The position numbers and the translations under genes were made by a program. From Macrotrachela quadricornifera (Eukaryota; Rotifera; Eurotatoria; Philodinida; Philodinidae), in NCBI GenBank assembly GCA_022393335.1, contig JAJEKB010021543.1:861722-925721 (forward strand): a DNA stretch of 64,000 bases. Direction: 5' to 3'. The stretch's first letter is position 1; each line of letters starts with the position of its first letter. The notes under the pieces were generated by a model that worked only from the letters and a program-made list of their open reading frames with translations, was not told the origin of the DNA and did no database searches. Below are positions 48,796 through 58,749 of the stretch, in pieces.

Positions 48796-49002
48796 ATGGA
48801 GGCAGTCAAAGCTGGGATAGAAAAATATCAAGAAGCTGTTGAACAAAAAAAAGTTGATGATAAACTGAACAAGGCTGCTGATCCAAACGTTAAACCAAGT
48901 GAAAGAATGGATGCTGAATTTGAAGCAAATAAAGCAGCAGCTAAAGCTGTTGAACATCGTGTTCAAGCTGAACAACATAAAGACAAACATGTTACCAGCT
49001 AA
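48796..49002 (+). CDS. 68-residue hydrophilic Ala/Lys/Glu-rich protein (GRG1/hydrophilin-like)
   Basis: Starts MEAVKAGIEKYQEAVEQKKV and is rich in Ala, Lys, Glu, Asp and Gln, with no Cys or Trp and only one Phe and one Tyr; it is predicted to be disordered in solution, forming amphipathic helix at most. Size and layout (K-x-x-NKAADPN, then R-x-x-A-x-x-x-A-N-K-A-A-A) resemble the small fungal stress and starvation proteins of the glucose-repressible GRG1/CON-6 type, and LEA-like hydrophilins in general. Such proteins protect cells during drying or starvation; that role here is inferred. The start is firm: the leader intron ends just upstream (TTTCTAG AAA ATG), and a TATA box lies 140 bp upstream. 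A complete, unbroken small gene. Confidence 0.75.
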   Translation: MEAVKAGIEKYQEAVEQKKVDDKLNKAADPNVKPSERMDAEFEANKAAAKAVEHRVQAEQHKDKHVTS

Positions 49003-51374
49003 ATTGTTAATTTGTTGTTTAAAGAATTCTTTTTTTTTCATCTATTTTATTCTGGTGTGATTCTCTTGTTTATATAGTTTTTATTCTTGTAATAATAATA
49101 TTATTCTAGCTATTAACTTCAAAGAATTTAAAATCATTTGAATATGTGAATTTATAGCAAAGTTCAAGTTCAGATAAATCGTCAATAGAAAGATGTTGAA
49201 TATGGTGAAGAAGTCTATGCTGATACTTCATCGCCCATTTTTTTCCATTGTGGTTAGTTTGATGATATGAAATTACTTATATTCTCTTCTTATATCTGTC
49301 AAGATAAAAAGTTATAGAAAATTCAGAAATATCGCAATGCTTATACTATCAAGATCGACGAAATTAATGCGTAGTTTTTGCAAATATACCATGTAGAGCT
49401 AAAAAAAGAGCTGGCTCGAGAATTCAAAGAATTAAATAGGAACAAAGTGAATTTTAAAAATTTGCTCGAATTGATCTAATGAAACATAAATAAAATTGTA
49501 TAGAAAGACAAAACTTATCTTTAACATGCAAGATCTTCTACAGTTGTATGTTATCATGGTTTGAAATATTCTGTAATTACTTAATAAACACAGAACAGAC
49601 GCTTAGTGGAAAGAATCTGAAGAATTCTCTCCGCTCCTCCTAAATTTTTCTTTCGAAAATTTTGTTGGCTGCTATTTAACGGGCTTTACGGTATTTTTGA
49701 TAGGAAAAAAATTAGCAAACAGTATAAACTTCGTTTCTTCTAAACAAAACTAAACCAAAGCTATCAATAAATATATTGTTGCTTTTCCTCGCTTACGTTT
49801 AGCCAAATACTACCATACTGTATGTAAAGAATGTCTTAAACTAACTTATTTATAATATATAGAAATATCTTTGTAATAAAGCTCGATATGTAAGCTGTTT
49901 TTACTTTAATTCTGATAAGGAATCTGATTTTTGATGGCCAACAATATGTGAAAATGCTGCTTAATTCCTTCAAAATCGCCGATTTTGTCCAATTACAACA
50001 GTGTGCATATGTACAGAATGCTACTATGACAATAAATGTCAAAACATGATAGATGGATTAGATCTCCATTCTATATTACTTCAAATTCTCAAATTCGTCA
50101 ATACGCATTCCTTTCACGTCAACTAGCTATGATCAAAGTGAATATTTTTTTTACTGCACTGATATTACTGCCCAGTTTTAATCGTGATATATTATCTCCA
50201 ATGATCTTTGGATCAAAGAATTTTTGTAAAATAGACCGTAGGTTGTATCTTTGCTATTCAATCATAATTACTCGTTATCATTCAAATATTCTGCAACATG
50301 ATTCTTTGAATAAATTTTATTTTAATTATGGACAATTAACTTAACAAAAGCGTTGGTATTGAAATAACATTTTATAGTCAAAAGCAGTCTCACTTCTCAT
50401 GAGAAGAAAAATAAATAAATAAATATTTCAATCGATTATTATTAGTGTAATATTATTTACTGTGAATAGTATTAGATAAGTTTCAATGCGTCAATTAATG
50501 ATCAACAGCAACAAAGAAAAAGACTAAATAGAGTCTATTGTTAGATATTGATTTAAAATTAATTTTTGTTCCAACTAAATACATTATTTATTTTATATTC
50601 TATTTCAATTAATATTATTTTTGTTATGATTGTTTGAAAATAACAGATGTAATTATATCACGGCAGTAAACAAAATACTATTCGATCGATTTGAAAACAT
50701 TTATATCTACTTTTCATATATAATATAATCAAGAACAATCAAAATGTATTGCATCTTTAATATGGAATATTTTTCTGTATGTATACATATTATATTGTTT
50801 ATATGAAATGCCTTGTCACAATCAAGTTTACTTTTTTTTGCTGGTAAAGAGTTTCAATCGTTGCTATGTTATAAATAATATAAATTTCATTTTTAAGTAT
50901 ATTATTCAACCGAACATAATTTACTATTTGTATAAATAGTTGTTGTAGCTTGATGATTAATTTTTGAATGAATCTCTTTTAAAAATACTTCAATTAGTAC
51001 TATCACACGTAAAAAACAAGTAATATCAATACAACTGAATATAATGATCATTAATATCGAAACGTGCTGTTATAAAAAAGAAAATACTCTCGTGAGTTAT
51101 TACATTTAGTAACGAAAAAATCTTGAATAACGTTGTAACTTGATATATTAAAGTGAAAAAAGAAATTATATTAGCTATATTTTATAGATTTAAAGATGGA
51201 TAAAACAAAAAAAAAGCCATACCAGTAGACGTAAACATGATATTGAATTTCATTTATTCTAATTTAAAAAGGATTTTCTTTTTGATCTTATTCTCAAATA
51301 ACACCTATTACTTCACTAAGATATTTACTTGATATAGAGCTAAAAATGTTCGTTTTATACTTCATTTCGATAAA
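49003..51374. other. intergenic, with a possible decayed coding stretch
   Basis: 49323-49479 reads KYRNAYTIKIDEINA, a TAG stop at 49368-49370, then FLQIYHVELKKELAREFKEL to a TAA: protein-like but broken and unidentified. The plus-strand frame 50036-50344 has a faint resemblance to a receptor transmembrane segment but is not supported. 50400-51370 is very AT-rich with nothing recognised. Confidence 0.4.
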
Positions 51375-52310
51375 ATGCTTCGCTTTTTAATTTGCATCAA
51401 TCTTATTCTTGTCTATGTATCTTGTCAAACAACTGAAGATACTTTACAATTCAACACTGATTTTTTCTCAACAGAATCATGGCAACAAGATACAACTGAA
51501 CAACTATTAGAATTAAATACTAATAACGATGCAACTCAATTATGGGAGCATGCAACCACAGAAGAATCATTACAATTAAGTACTGATAGTGACACAAGAC
51601 AAACAAGGGAAGAATTTAATACTGATAATACATCTGAACAGAAACAATTTACAACAATCCAACAAATAACTAGTACTATAACAACGACTATTAGTACTAC
51701 TACATGTCCACCAAGTATTAATCGTGATATTCTTGAAGAAACTAAAAATGAAATAATTAATACAGTTCTTCTTGCTATTTCACGTGAAATAACAAGCAAA
51801 TTAGAAGCAATTGAAGCACATCTTTCTACATTAACTTGTTCTAATGATAAAACTTCATCAGCAGTAAAATTAGCTTGGCAAATATATGAAAATCTTCAAG
51901 TTCCATTAAATGGTTGGTTACGTGTTTTTAATGAACCATACAGTCATAAAACTCGTATTGATGATCTTAATCAAATTGCTGGCATATGTCATAATGAAGT
52001 TCTTGTTGCTGCGACATTCAATAAATCTATATCTCTTGCAGCTGTTGGTCCAGCAAGTATATTAACATTAAATACAGGATGGAATCAACCGCAATTATTT
52101 GGTCAAGTTTATTGGTATCGTACAAATGGAAAATCTTTTGGATTTTCTCCACTCAATACTATTCGACAAACTTCAGGAGATAATGAAGATCTTAATAGTC
52201 CTTTACGTCTTAGTTGGTTAGTAGATCAAAATATGGGTGGTTATAGAGCTGGTAGTGTACGTTCACTTGCTGATAATTCACTATGGCATAAAGTTATTTA
52301 TTGCAATTAA
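51375..52310 (+). CDS. secreted protein with TTE repeats, Thr-rich linker and a conserved C-terminal domain
   Basis: 311 residues, no intron. A signal peptide (MLRFLICINLILVYVSC) is followed by three imperfect 21-22-residue repeats starting TTEDTLQFNTD, TTEQLLELNTN and TTEESLQLSTD, then a Thr-rich linker (ITSTITTTISTTTC). A predicted helical stretch (EETKNEIINTVLLAISREIT) precedes a globular domain of about 140 residues (WLRVFNEPYSHKTRIDDLNQ ... VAATFNKSISLAAVGPASIL ... FGQVYWYRTNGKSFGFSP ... WHKVIYCN) with paired Cys and regularly spaced aromatics. I do not recognise the C-terminal domain; its rhythm suggests a beta-rich carbohydrate- or protein-binding fold. It is the first of four adjacent genes for secreted products. 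Alternative: a cell-surface mucin-like lectin. Function unknown. Confidence 0.8.
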   Translation: MLRFLICINLILVYVSCQTTEDTLQFNTDFFSTESWQQDTTEQLLELNTNNDATQLWEHATTEESLQLSTDSDTRQTREEFNTDNTSEQKQFTTIQQITSTITTTISTTTCPPSINRDILEETKNEIINTVLLAISREITSKLEAIEAHLSTLTCSNDKTSSAVKLAWQIYENLQVPLNGWLRVFNEPYSHKTRIDDLNQIAGICHNEVLVAATFNKSISLAAVGPASILTLNTGWNQPQLFGQVYWYRTNGKSFGFSPLNTIRQTSGDNEDLNSPLRLSWLVDQNMGGYRAGSVRSLADNSLWHKVIYCN

Positions 52311-52958
52311 TATTTTATCAAAAAAATCGAAATGAAAAAAATAAAAGTTCCATATAAACATATGCAATTGTTAATGATAAAATAATAAAGTAAAAAAATA
52401 AATCTTATTCTCTAGTTTATGATTAATTAAAACAATTGCTAGAATAATTATTTTCTAATAAAGAATTTATTCATAATAATTAATATCAAATTTGATATGA
52501 ATAGCTATGAGATTGTTTATTTTATATATTTTAAAGGCAAACCTCAACATTGTTTCAAAGATTTGTACCATGTATGCTAAATGTCATTATTTTTCTCTTC
52601 AATAAAAAAATATTTTATCGAACTTATAGTTTGATTTCGGTCTTCCAAGAAAGTTGGAAATTTTTTCATTTATGTTATTTTTATGATGTAAACATGACTG
52701 CATAAGAACTCGGAAGAAAAAGAAATGAAGCCTAATAATCGTTGCTATAGGTATTCCTTCATATTGATTGTTTAATGTACATAAATAAACAATTTTAATA
52801 GGAACAGAAAACAATACTTGGAAATAAAAAACAAACTTTGTTTTTACATATTATAATAGAGTACATTGTGGTGTCTAATGTTCTGTTATTCTCGAACTTT
52901 TAAGTACTGATTTTTACAATACCGACAAACGGAACAACAACTTTCTTTCATATTTACC
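52311..52958. other. intergenic
   Basis: Poly(A)-type signals (AATAAA) follow the upstream stop. No gene supported. Confidence 0.5.
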
Positions 52959-53456
52959 ATGGAATGCGTTTACATGCTTATATTGATACTGTTGATATTT
53001 ATTATAAGAAATAATGCTCTGACCTGCACTTGTAATTGTGGTCCAAGTACCTATACCCCATCAGCTAGTTGTACAACGGCAGCGCGGTGCTCAGAAATAT
53101 GCTACTGGGGCTATAGTTCATGTTATAAAGTAAATACTCAAGGATGTTGTGGTACTTTAGGATGTACTTGGTATTCAGGAGACGCGATTTATAATGAACC
53201 TGGTACTTGTATCTGCAAGTGTGCTTCTGGAGGTAGTTCGTATAGTGGATCTTCGTCAACTTATGAAGTAGGTCGTGCAAATTCAAGTACCTGTTCAACG
53301 TCAACCTGTCGCAGGGCTTGTCAACTCTTGTATCCAAGTTCATGTGGGACTTATACAAATGAAGCGTATTGTTCAGGTGATACTGGTCGTCATAGAATTA
53401 GCTCGTTTTTTATTGTCTTTCTTATGACAATAACAATCTATATTACCCGAAAGTGA
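52959..53456 (+). CDS. secreted 18-Cys protein, probable GPI anchor (copy A)
   Basis: 165 residues: signal peptide (ends ...IIRNNALT), a Cys-rich body with 18 cysteines, and a hydrophobic C-terminal tail (ISSFFIVFLMTITIYITRK) typical of a GPI-attachment signal. The body has two parts: a first Cys module TCTCNCGPSTYTPSASC ... CYWGYSSCYKVNTQGCCGT and a second CICKCASG ... CRRACQLLYPSSCGTYTNEA. Every one of the 18 cysteines is matched in the minus-strand gene at 53853-54356. Intronless. No known family is recognised; the small disulphide-rich extracellular form suggests a surface or secreted binding protein. Confidence 0.85.
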   Translation: MECVYMLILILLIFIIRNNALTCTCNCGPSTYTPSASCTTAARCSEICYWGYSSCYKVNTQGCCGTLGCTWYSGDAIYNEPGTCICKCASGGSSYSGSSSTYEVGRANSSTCSTSTCRRACQLLYPSSCGTYTNEAYCSGDTGRHRISSFFIVFLMTITIYITRK

Positions 53457-53852
53457 TACATAGTACGGAATACTTAAAAAATCTTTTTTTCATTATATTT
53501 GTGTTTCCATTAAATCTTCATTATGTATTAATAAAAAATCTCAACATATCAATTTTAATTTCTCACTATCCTACTGTTTTAATATTCATCAGAATAGAAC
53601 AAATAAAAAGGCATACAATAGGAAAAAATAAAAGCAATAATATCAAAACTATTTTATGAGTCAATATTCTACGTCATTTGAAAATGAAACACATTAAAAC
53701 TATCATAATATCTTCATTTGATTTGTCTGAGTCGAATTTATTTTGTAATTTAATCAGATATATTATAATTAGATTTACAAACAACAAAATAAATCAAATT
53801 CATATTATCAATTTTATTAATTATTAAAAAAGAAACGCATGTATACAATAAA

Positions 53853-54356
53853 CTAAAAATGATTGTTCTTATTTTGAATTAAACAGATTATCGTCAAGCC
53901 TAAAATAAAAACAAAAGGTTTCGATTGATAATGGGTTGTACCACTTGTACAATAAGCGCTATTGGTATAAACACCACAAGATGTTGGATGCAAACTATTG
54001 CATACTTCTTGACAGTTAGTAGTGTTGCATTGACTCATCTTTACACTACCAACCAATGGTGTATTACCATTTGCCGATGTAGAACACGCACAATTACATT
54101 GATTATTATAGTTATATGAATAGGATGAATAATATGATGAAGAATAATTAAAGCATGCTTGAGTACCACAGCATCCACGGGTATTATAATAAGTGCATAA
54201 GGAATAGTAATTGTAACATGTGGTTGCACAGCTTGATGATGTTGAGCAACTTGTTCCGGGATAATATGAATTTGTTCCGCATATACAAGAACATGTCTGT
54301 CCCCTAATGGATATAACTATATTCAACAGGAACAATGCACATAAAGGGACATTCAT
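53853..54356 (-). CDS. secreted 18-Cys protein, probable GPI anchor (copy B)
   Basis: 167 residues, paralogue of the gene at 52959-53456, arranged tail-to-tail with 396 bp between the two stops. Signal peptide MNVPLCALFLLNIVISIRGQ, then TCSCICGTNSYYPGTSC ... CYNYYSLCTYYNTRGCCGT and CNCACSTS ... CNSLHPTSCGVYTNSAYC, and a C-terminal hydrophobic tail (KPFVFILGLTIICLIQ). Sequence between the cysteines has diverged (here Tyr/Ser/Asn-rich) while all 18 Cys and the GCCGT and SCG(T/V)YTN blocks are kept. That indicates an old inverted duplication with the disulphide scaffold under selection. Its start is 320 bp from the start of the divergent Hint gene, so the two may share an upstream region. Function unknown. 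Confidence 0.85.
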   Translation of the reverse strand: MNVPLCALFLLNIVISIRGQTCSCICGTNSYYPGTSCSTSSSCATTCYNYYSLCTYYNTRGCCGTQACFNYSSSYYSSYSYNYNNQCNCACSTSANGNTPLVGSVKMSQCNTTNCQEVCNSLHPTSCGVYTNSAYCTSGTTHYQSKPFVFILGLTIICLIQNKNNHF

Positions 54357-54604
54357 TCTTCAATATTTTCTTATGTATTATATTTTGTAAATGAATAAAT
54401 ATATGAAAGAATTTCAGTACAAAAAAAAATGAAAGAACAAAAGAAAAAAAACAGTAGAAAGTTCAAGGAAGTACATATGGTTGAAGAAAGCCAAGTTATG
54501 TTGATTAGTGTTTTGTTTATTTTAAATGTTTTGAAAAAAATAATAATAACTGTAACGTTGGTGATGTTAGAAACATTTTTATTGATTCTCTGTCTATCAT
54601 GTCA

Positions 54605-54626
54605 TATAAAAAAAATCATATAAATA
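54605..54626 (+). promoter_or_regulatory. tandem TATA boxes upstream of the Hint gene
   Basis: TATAAA at 54605 and TATAAATA at 54619, 50-70 bp before the ATG at 54676. A pyrimidine tract and AG (TTTCATTACAG, to 54644) follow, which could be a spliced-leader acceptor. Confidence 0.45.
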
Positions 54627-54675
54627 CCATTCCTTTCATTACAGTTACTCGAAAACAAGAACTTCCATAAAAGAA

Positions 54676-55615
54676 ATGATGGTAATACAATCTATTGTTT
54701 TCTTCACCGTATTGGCAACAGTGGCTGCTAACGGATTTGAAACAAATCATATCAATGATACAACAAATTCAACAAATAAAACTGGAAGATACGAATCGAA
54801 TAGTGATAAATCTACTGTAGTGGTCAATAATGGTTAGTATTTCTATATAAATTTTAATGATTATAAGACTCTAATAATATTCTAACATCTGTTTTAATTA
54901 TAATTCTCTTCCTTAGCGGTATGTTTTGCTGGCGACACTCAGGTTCAATTGATTAATGGAACTTGGAAGAATATTGGTGAACTTAAAGCAGGTGATCTTG
55001 TTCATGGTTATGATGGTTTCAAACTTGTCGAAACAGAGATGATCATGATGTTACATCGTCAAACATCGATTAACAGTTAGTAAATAAACAAAATATATTT
55101 TCATATCCAGTTCTTTTTAGCTGCCTTCCATACTCTAAAAACTGCATCAAATCATAAAGTGAGTTTAACATCACTTCATTTGATCGCTATTGTCTCATCG
55201 GATGGAATACCAATCTATAAACCTGCCAAAGATGTACAAATTGGTGATCAACTTTTGGTTCTTTCAAACAATAGTCTTTTATTATCACCTATCGTTGAGA
55301 TCACAATTGAGGTCAAAATGGGGTACTATTCCCCATTGTTTACTAAAGGTAAGCTAGTTACATAGATCAATAGGTATATCGTTGTTTTTAGGTGTATTTT
55401 TTGCTAATGGTGTTCTATCAAGTTGCTACGCCAATGTAAAAAATCATGATGATGCACACTTTTATATGTCATTGTTAACATGGCCATATTATATTAGTCG
55501 ACTTTTTTCAATCAATGATCTATATGGAACATCTTCTACAGATGGTTTTCATTGGATACCTAGATTAATGTTTGCATTTGGACAAAACTTTCGACCATCG
55601 ACACTTCTCGTCTAG
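54676..55615 (+). CDS. secreted orphan Hint (Hedgehog-type autoprocessing) protein
   Basis: Four exons, 54676-54832, 54917-55075, 55121-55348 and 55392-55615, introns 84, 45 and 43 bp, all GT-AG with consistent phase; 255 residues. Exon 1 gives a signal peptide (MMVIQSIVFFTVLATVAANG) and an Asn/Thr-rich spacer of about 30 residues. From residue 55 a Hint domain follows: the nucleophile block CFAGDTQVQLINGTWKNIGE, the catalytic T-x-x-H (LTSLHLIAIV), the PAKDVQIGDQLLV loop, and the closing block FFANGVLSSCYANV seen in Hedgehog C-domains. Hint domains of this type cleave themselves at the Cys and, in Hedgehog, transfer cholesterol to the N-terminal fragment. Here the expected N-terminal fragment is tiny and there is no Hedge signalling domain, as in nematode hog-related genes. 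The residue before Cys is Val, not the usual Gly. Confidence 0.88.
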
Positions 55616-56291
55616 CTTTTTCTAAACTATTGTTTGTATTTGTAAAACTCTTCTTGTTTCATTAGAAAAAACATTTTATTGTACTCTTTATGATAAAAAA
55701 TAAAAGAAATTGGTCGTAATTGCAACTTAATTATAGATATATTATTATAAAAACTGTTCACACTAAGGTTTTATGTATTTTTTTCGTAGGTAACTATATT
55801 ATGATCGATTACTTTTTGTAATTCCAATACAAGAAATTAGTTGTTCTTCTTTTTTGTTTTATTTTTTATTTAATTTATAAATTAAAATGATGATGAAATA
55901 TATATGATTGTTTAAAAAAACAATCTTTTCTATCATTACATCTGTTGAAATCAATAGTCTATGATAGTAAAGAAGCTTTATATTAATAGATCAAATTTCA
56001 ACAAGAAAGAAAGTGACTCTATTTGACCTAATATCACTATGATGATTTGTGATGAAATAACATGTAGATTCTTATCAAGCATTGCGTCATCCATTCACGT
56101 TTATAAGTAAGATGAAAAAATAAAGAACAGAACTAGTAGTATTGACATATTTAGGTGTGATAAGAAGTAAAAAGACGAACAGTGTGTTTTATTAATCGGT
56201 AATTATATAAAAAGATTTTTCAGCGGTAGTTTCATATGTAAAAATAACATCAGTGAGTAGTTTTTTCAAAGATCGAGTCTTTAATATATAG
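55616..56291. other. intergenic
   Basis: AT-rich, nothing supported. Confidence 0.45.
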
Positions 56292-57492
56292 CAGAGACCG
56301 AAAACGAGTCGAGTACTCGGCAACTCGACTCGACTCGACTCGGTTTATGTCGAGTCGAGTCGAGTCGAGTCAGACCTACGCCGAGTCGAGTCGAGTCGAG
56401 TCGAGTCCAGTCAAACTTACGTCGAGTCGAGTCGAGTCGAGTTTGACTTGAAAAACTCGACTTTTTAAAAATTTCTTCATAATTTTACCATTTGTTTCTC
56501 AGTATTAGTCATCGTCATTGTTAGACAAACTGAGATGAGACACTGTCAATTCATTTCAATGAATAGGCTGAACAAACGTTAAAATTAATAGATAGCGATG
56601 AACTGACGACGCTAGATACAGTACATTGAATGATATACACTAGCTTTCATTGTACTCCATGCATTATTGACTGTTCATAGATTAATTAGAATGCAATGAC
56701 GTGATTGATCATCAGGTTATGTTAGTAATTAGTATGCGATGTACAACAGATTTTATAATGTATTGCATTCTTTCATTATTTTTCGCAAAAAGATGATCAA
56801 AGCAGAGTGGATGTTTAAGTGATCAAATGTTTGATTATAATTAGAATATTAGAATTGATGAAATGTGTTATCCATTCCATGCAATAGGATTGTTTCAAAT
56901 AGACTTTGAGCATTTATGGGCAGAGAAAATCGACCTTCAGTATTGCCGAAGTTGTGCAAGAAATGGTTCAGAACGAATCCAAACAATAATTCCAAGCTGA
57001 AATCGAGTAGGAAACCCGTAGAAGATTTTTTGTTTCTGATAGAGAATCGATAGAAAGTAAGCAATGCAGAGAGCGAAGGACTTTTTCTATGGCTTCCAAT
57101 CGTTATTGAGCGACAAAGACCAGATTCTAATAGGAAGACATAGAAAAAATACCTGAGATTTCGGAATCTCAAATACTACTGCCAAGAAATGGTCGCAATC
57201 TCCTGAAGCTTACCGTTTCCTTTCCTCAAGGTCTGACGTGGGTATTTCAACACTATGATACGGATGAAGTGTGTGTCTGAATTTCTTTTCATTCTTGATA
57301 TTACGAATGCACTTCTAAACACTCGATTTTCAATCGATACTCGGCAACTCGACTCGACTCGACTCGATCCGAGTCGAGTCGAGTCGAGTCAGATCTTTTT
57401 AAATGTCCGTCGAGTCGAGTCGAGTTGAGTGAATACCTAAGCCGAGTCGAGTCGAGTCGAGTCGGACTTTTTTTGACTCGTTTCGGTCTCTG
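56292..57492. mobile_element. non-autonomous hAT-type element (1,201 bp) with CGAGT arrays
   Basis: Terminal inverted repeats CAGAGACCGAAAACGAGTC / GACTCGTTTCGGTCTCTG, flanked by an exact 8-bp duplication ATATATAG (56284-56291, 57493-57500). Just inside each end are dense runs of the pentamer CGAGT and its complement ACTCG (56312-56462 and 57335-57480), arranged as converging and diverging blocks. The middle has no transposase; the frame 56849-57172 is not supported. It ends about 125 bp before the start of the elongase gene. Confidence 0.9.
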
Positions 57493-57618
57493 ATATATAG
57501 ATCTATGTTCATGTATAAAAAAATTCGAGATGAAACAGAAGATTAGTAATATTGCAAAAATATAATCTTAAATAATAAAAAATACTTCGTTTTCTTTTTT
57601 CATTTATTGCATAGAATA

Positions 57619-58368
57619 ATGTGGCATCCAGATGATTTCGTATTTGTACCTGGTGAAACTCCATTGACTTCTATTAAATTTCTTGTATTTATTTTACTTG
57701 TTCATTTTATGATTACAACTGCTTTAGAAATCTTTATGTCAAAACGTACTCAACCGATCAATATGCGTCGTATTCAACTTTATGATAATTTGTTTATCGG
57801 TATATTTTCAGGCATGACTTTTGTTTTAGCTAATATTTTAGCATATCGAGATGGTCGATTTGCTTCGTTTGATCGATTAATATGTCATAGACCTACACCA
57901 ACTGGTGCATATGCTCTTCTTTGGTATATATTCTATTTGAGTAAATTATGGGAATTTCTAGATATTTACTTAGTCATTTTAAATAAAACACCAGTATTAA
58001 TGCATTTTCGTTGGCATCATCAAACAACACCATCAGTTGTTTTAGCTAGTTTACTCGGAGATGTATCGTATGAATGGCCAACGATTGTTTCCAATTCACT
58101 TTTGCATACTTTTATGTATCCACATTTTGCTGGAGTCTGGAATGCATATCCAATTCTACTTGTACTAGGTGCTTGGCAATTAATTGTTGGATTAGGTTTT
58201 AGTATCTATGGATTAGCAGCTGGCTGTTCTGGTTCATTTTATGCTCAAATATGGGGTTTACTTATGTACATCACTTATACATTAGGTTACCTTAATGAAC
58301 ATTTTCATTTGGTGGATCGACTATATGGTTTTTTTTCAAGTTCACGTCGTGATTTGAAAACATTATAA
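57619..58368 (+). CDS. ELO-family very-long-chain fatty acid elongase-like protein
   Basis: 249 residues, multi-pass membrane protein of the ELO/ELOVL family, the condensing enzymes of fatty acid elongation in the ER. Family blocks: SKLWEFLDIYLVILNK (K-x-x-E-x-x-D, 109-123), NSLLHTFMYPHF (N-x-x-H-x-x-M-Y, 159-168) and a C-terminal region of hydrophobic helices. The histidine box reads HFRWHHQTT (129-137), so there are three residues between the first His and the HH pair instead of the canonical two (H-x-x-H-H). Either a residue was inserted or the first His is lost. The ATG follows a pyrimidine tract and AG (TTTATTGCATAG) by four bases, consistent with a spliced leader or 5' UTR intron acceptor. 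It lacks the usual C-terminal Lys-rich retention tail (ends RRDLKTL). Confidence 0.85.
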   Translation: MWHPDDFVFVPGETPLTSIKFLVFILLVHFMITTALEIFMSKRTQPINMRRIQLYDNLFIGIFSGMTFVLANILAYRDGRFASFDRLICHRPTPTGAYALLWYIFYLSKLWEFLDIYLVILNKTPVLMHFRWHHQTTPSVVLASLLGDVSYEWPTIVSNSLLHTFMYPHFAGVWNAYPILLVLGAWQLIVGLGFSIYGLAAGCSGSFYAQIWGLLMYITYTLGYLNEHFHLVDRLYGFFSSSRRDLKTL

Positions 58369-58749
58369 TATTTCTTTAATTGACAAATTCAATAATTACT
58401 AACACGAATGTATTAGAAAGTAAGACATAATTCAATTCCTTTATCATTTTTTTCACAATTAAAATAATTGTATGATGAAATATAAATATATTCTTATGAA
58501 ATTGATTCAGCTTAAAAAAGAATAAGTTTGTATATACTATTATTTTAACTTAAAAATTCCAGAGAAAATACTAGTCGATCATTAATTAATAATTACAAAC
58601 TTTTTAATTGGAAAATTAAACAAATGAACAAGATGATAGCCCTTGTGAATAAACGCTATTACGCAAGAAGATACACAGTAAAACAAGAAACCTATTCCAA
58701 TCAGGTACGAAAATTTAAGAAAATATATGAATATGTCAGAGCTCACTAC
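58369..58749. other. intergenic
   Basis: Short AT-rich spacer, nothing supported. Confidence 0.4.

Noticed and set aside
50036..50344. Possible GPCR-like fragment
   Set aside because: Only a loose resemblance to a transmembrane segment; no DRY-type or other diagnostic motif in a consistent frame.
51536..51799. Val/Ser-rich minus-strand frame
   Set aside because: Complement of the Thr/Asn/Glu-rich repeats of the secreted protein.
56312..56462. CGAGT runs as telomere- or satellite-like DNA
   Set aside because: They lie just inside terminal inverted repeats with an 8-bp TSD and recur inverted at the other end, so they belong to a transposon.
56849..57172. 107-codon minus-strand frame inside the CGAGT element
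   Set aside because: No transposase motif; probable chance frame in the element's centre.
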